Assembly (NCBI RefSeq): GCF_021596505.1
Contig: NZ_PJIZ01000046.1
Coordinates: 1-57,230, forward strand
Length of the DNA: 57,230 nt
Source: Nostoc sp. CMAA1605
GTDB taxonomy: Bacteria > Cyanobacteriota > Cyanobacteriia > Cyanobacteriales > Nostocaceae
Direction: 5' to 3'
The position numbers were made by a program, and so were the translations under genes. A model generated the notes under the pieces. That model made no database searches, had not been told where the DNA came from, and saw only the letters and a program-made list of their open reading frames with translations. Of this stretch, positions 54,477 through 57,230 are shown one piece after another (the first letter of the stretch is position 1; each line of letters starts with the position of its first letter).

Positions 54477-55517
54477 CTAAACCATAATTTCTGCTGGTGT
54501 AATAGCAGCATACAAATCAGATGGAAGTAAAGCTTCCTTAATATCAATCTTTTTGGGGATAACACCTGTTTCAAAGAATAAATCTGCTACACGTTGTTGT
54601 TCTGCTATCAATGCCGGACTTAATCCTCTGCGTCCAGCAAAAGTACGACGAGACATGACTTTGTCAGCTACATCTGGTTTAAGTTTTTGTTCTGTGATCA
54701 TCAATTTCTTCACTTCATCTCGATTTACCTCCGCCCATTTATCAAGGGCATGAAGTTCTTCAATCACAATTTTTAGCACTCCAGGATTTTCTTGTGCAAA
54801 TGTCCTATCAGCGATATAGTAACCACCAGGAGTATCTAGCCCTACACCATCTCTAAGAACACGAATGCGACCCATTTCTTCCGCGATCGCATAGTGGGGA
54901 TCTCCACTCACCCAAACAGGTATTTTCCCTTCGATAAAAGCAGCCCTAGCTTCAACATTCGGAATACTCTTGATTTTGATATCTTTGATGGTCAAACCAA
55001 TTGACTGCAAAGCTCTTAGTATAAAATAATGTGATGCCGAGCCTTTTTGAAAATATACTTCTTGTCCCTTAATCTCCTCAAGCTTTTGTAGTGGTGACTC
55101 TGGAGGGACAGCAATCACACTACTTCTGCCAGTTGTGGCATCTCTTCGTGTACCAACGACGTAAACAATATCTGATCCAGCTACTTGGGCAAAAATTGGC
55201 GGTGTTTCTCCCACAGAGCCGACATCAACCCTACGGGCAGCCATCCCTTCCATAAGTTGAGGCCCTTGGGCAAATTGTAACCATTCCACCTTGATTCCTA
55301 ATGGATCTAGGCGTTTCTCCAAAACTTGCCGATTGCGGACGAGATCCCCTGCACTCTGATATCCCATACGGAGAACTTTAGTTTTGATCTCCAGAGAACT
55401 GCTACTATTTGCCACATTCTGTTGGCTTTGTTGGCTACAACTTCCCAACAGATAAGCCAAGGAAAAACCACCTACACTAGATGTGGCAAAATTGATAAAA
55501 CGACGGCGGTTAATCAT
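54477..55517 (-). CDS. SsuA-like ABC substrate-binding lipoprotein
   Basis: A 346-residue periplasmic-type binding protein like the aliphatic sulfonate, taurine and nitrate-binding group. The N terminus has a twin-arginine-like MINRRRFINFATSS, a hydrophobic core and a lipobox LGSCS, so it may be exported folded and lipid-anchored. The body has VLRMGYQSAGDLVRN, GSVGETPPIFAQVAGSDIVYV, YFQKGSASHYFILRAL and VNVEAR-like IPNVEARAAFIEGKIPVWVSGDP, the standard hinge pattern. No permease or ATPase gene is next to it, so it must share a transporter encoded elsewhere. The ligand is probably a sulfonate or similar anion (inference). Confidence 0.88.
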   Translation of the reverse strand: MINRRRFINFATSSVGGFSLAYLLGSCSQQSQQNVANSSSSLEIKTKVLRMGYQSAGDLVRNRQVLEKRLDPLGIKVEWLQFAQGPQLMEGMAARRVDVGSVGETPPIFAQVAGSDIVYVVGTRRDATTGRSSVIAVPPESPLQKLEEIKGQEVYFQKGSASHYFILRALQSIGLTIKDIKIKSIPNVEARAAFIEGKIPVWVSGDPHYAIAEEMGRIRVLRDGVGLDTPGGYYIADRTFAQENPGVLKIVIEELHALDKWAEVNRDEVKKLMITEQKLKPDVADKVMSRRTFAGRRGLSPALIAEQQRVADLFFETGVIPKKIDIKEALLPSDLYAAITPAEIMV

Positions 55518-55564
55518 ATTCGATTGATTGATGAAAACTACTGAATGTTGAGGTTGACGATATT

Positions 55565-55687
55565 AGGACTTACGCAACTGGCATATTTTTTATGTAGGGT
55601 GTGTGACGCTGCGAAACGATTTGAACGTAGTAATAAGACTTATAGCGTCACGCACCTACCATTGATTGTGACACTTGCGTAAGTCCT
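55565..55687. mobile_element. MITE, 123 bp, perfect 13-bp inverted ends
   Basis: AGGACTTACGCAA (55565-55577) and TTGCGTAAGTCCT (55675-55687) are exact inverted repeats. The interior has no gene but carries a second partial symmetry, GTAGGGTGTGTGACGCT against AGCGTCACGCACCTAC. The type resembles the small non-autonomous transposons known in Anabaena and Nostoc. It sits between the SsuA-like and methyltransferase genes. No clear target duplication is visible. Confidence 0.82.
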
Positions 55688-55718
55688 GGATAGTTCTAAA
55701 AAGCTACTAAATATGCAA

Positions 55719-56540
55719 TTAATGTTTCCAAACAACATGAATTGTTGCTGTCAATTCTTCTTTAAATTCTCCAGAAGGCTCAACTGCTAGTAATGCTTCT
55801 GTGATATCTGCTTCAAAAGCTGCTGTTTGCTCGCCATAGAAAATTTTCAAGGAGAAAGCTGTAGTGTATAGATAGCCAATATAGCTAGAGACTGTCCAAG
55901 ACTTTTCAAATGGCACTTCATAGACTTCTTGGCGAGCAAATTGGGAATTAGCAATGACAACTTCGTGGGGAGGATCAACCGGTTTACGAATACCTTGTCC
56001 ACGCTGTCCGGTGCGTCTTTCTTCGCCTAACCATTTTTTCACAACTCCAATTGCAGCTTGTTTCCAAGGTAAAGAACTTACCCAAGGATTATCACCAGTA
56101 TTGAGGAGTGCGATCGCTCCATCTTCTGTTAATAATTCATACAGGCGTTCTAGTACAAGTTCCCGTTCCATCCAGTGAAAAGCTCTACCAATGGTAGCTA
56201 GATTAAATACTCCTAAACTAGAGTTAATCAGTTCTGCACCTTGTTCTAGCCAAGTAATATTATTTGCTCCTGCTTTTGCTGCTTGTTGTTGCGCTTCTTG
56301 CAGCATTTCCCCATCAGGATCTATCGCTACTACTTCCTGAAATTTTCTACTAAGGGGAATAGCAATTAAACCAGGGCCAGTCCCTAAATCTAACAGTCTT
56401 CCTTGACCATTCAGATGAAATATTTCCGTTAGTTTATCAAATACAGCAGGGGGGTATTTAGTTCTATATTGAGCGTAGACCTCAGCCGCACCCTCAAATA
56501 ATGTTGGATCGTAATTAGGTAGTGTTTTCAGTTGAGTCAT
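55719..56540 (-). CDS. Class I SAM-dependent methyltransferase
   Basis: Soluble 273-residue methyltransferase. Motif I is LLDLGTGPGLIAI near residue 51, the acidic loop is VVAIDPDGEML, and the post-I region FNLATIGRAFHWMERE matches the Methyltransf_11 group (UbiE and related). The substrate is unknown. The C-terminal 100 residues show no extra domain. It lies 32 bp from the MITE, and no terminator is seen. Confidence 0.9.
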   Translation of the reverse strand: MTQLKTLPNYDPTLFEGAAEVYAQYRTKYPPAVFDKLTEIFHLNGQGRLLDLGTGPGLIAIPLSRKFQEVVAIDPDGEMLQEAQQQAAKAGANNITWLEQGAELINSSLGVFNLATIGRAFHWMERELVLERLYELLTEDGAIALLNTGDNPWVSSLPWKQAAIGVVKKWLGEERRTGQRGQGIRKPVDPPHEVVIANSQFARQEVYEVPFEKSWTVSSYIGYLYTTAFSLKIFYGEQTAAFEADITEALLAVEPSGEFKEELTATIHVVWKH

Positions 56541-57230
56541 AAGTTAATTGTTGAGTTCAGTTCATCAATCTAGACTTGAAGATTGTTTACTATTGGGCGT
56601 GATCAAAATTTTCCTTAGCCCAGTTGAGTGATGTTTTGAAGTCCTATATTCTTATCTTCTAAACACGTTTACATAATTTTTCATCTGGGGAGTTCCATAA
56701 ACTAATTCATCCCATCGTGAAAAACAAGGATAAAGCTCAAATTCTGACTCCTGTGCTTTATCTCATGTCTTTGCTAACAAGATAATTAATTCGATATTTT
56801 TGACTTTAAAAGTCTTTGATCAGCCCAAATCATATCTCTCTTGACTTTGGCTAAATAGTCAGTCAATGGGATACTTGTGATGTATTTTTATTATCTACTT
56901 TAAAACGATTGATTTACCGTAGTTTATTCTTTAACAGAGCATCCCACATCTTTATGAAAAATGCAAGTATGCCTAAAAATAAGTTTGCTAATAATTTTTT
57001 ACAAATTTTGCAGTCCTTAACACTCTAGAACACAACCGAGCTAAAAGTAGGATTTAGTGGCTGCTTTCGTAGCTTTACTAGCTAGGTGGTATTGTTTTGA
57101 GCTTCCAGAATAGGCTATGAATCTAGGCTTTTCATCCAAAATTAGTATTGCTCACAAGTTGTGGGTATTTAGGAACTTCCAGAAAATAAATTCTCTGGAC
57201 AGAGGAAATATAATCATTGGATTTGTCTCC
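56541..57230. other. Gene-free end of the window
   Basis: About 690 AT-rich bases with no supported gene, tandem repeat or strong hairpin. It contains the methyltransferase promoter. Confidence 0.5.

Overview
The window reads as chromosomal DNA of a filamentous, probably heterocyst-forming cyanobacterium (Nostoc/Anabaena type). The reasons are many GCGATCGC (HIP1) sites, abundant short tandem heptamer repeats and small inverted-repeat elements between genes, a ferredoxin-thioredoxin reductase subunit, a ClpS2-like adaptor, DevB/DevC-type exporter parts, CHAT and CHASE2 proteins and a GUN4-domain kinase. No rRNA, phage module, CRISPR array or intact transposase is seen. One tRNA (His) is present. 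Species identity cannot be set from the sequence alone.

Region 1 (1-18 kb) is the most distinctive part. A glycosyltransferase is followed by a minus-strand set: a fatty acyl-AMP ligase fused to an acyl carrier protein and a thioester reductase (5873-9187), two different histidine-box desaturases, and an MFS permease fused to a DevA-type ABC ATPase. A TetR regulator with twin palindromic operators is divergent to it. A KAS II-like ketosynthase, a TMEM175-like membrane protein, a second TetR gene and a DevB-DevC pair that lacks its own DevA ATPase follow. My inference is a locus that activates a fatty acid, desaturates it (perhaps on the carrier protein), releases it as an aldehyde or alcohol and exports the product or a derivative. 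The product is unknown.

Region 2 (18-28 kb) is mostly housekeeping and signalling: ftrV, a Ser/Thr kinase with a GUN4 domain, tRNA-His, a Ca2+/H+ antiporter, a PAS histidine kinase, clpS with a DUF2103 partner, and a TetR-controlled divergent unit holding a pyridoxamine-phosphate-oxidase-like protein and an NTF2-like protein.

Region 3 (28-38 kb) has a secreted FAD oxidoreductase, an alpha/beta hydrolase, a membrane coiled-coil/TPR protein built on a 29-residue repeat, aminopeptidase P, a seven-repeat FG-GAP protein and small membrane proteins.

Region 4 (38-47 kb) is a same-strand signalling array: a CHAT-TPR predicted protease, a DUF928 protein with expanded 22-residue repeats, a CHASE2 hybrid histidine kinase, and a response-regulator/histidine-kinase protein overlapping it by 4 bp.

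Region 5 (48-57 kb) has a frameshifted RTX-like gene, a possible 28-residue membrane peptide, a very unusual fusion of a cyclic-nucleotide-type sensor, a degenerate sigma54-activator AAA domain and a NapH-like membrane polyferredoxin, then an ABC exporter, an orphan SsuA-like binding protein, a MITE and a methyltransferase.
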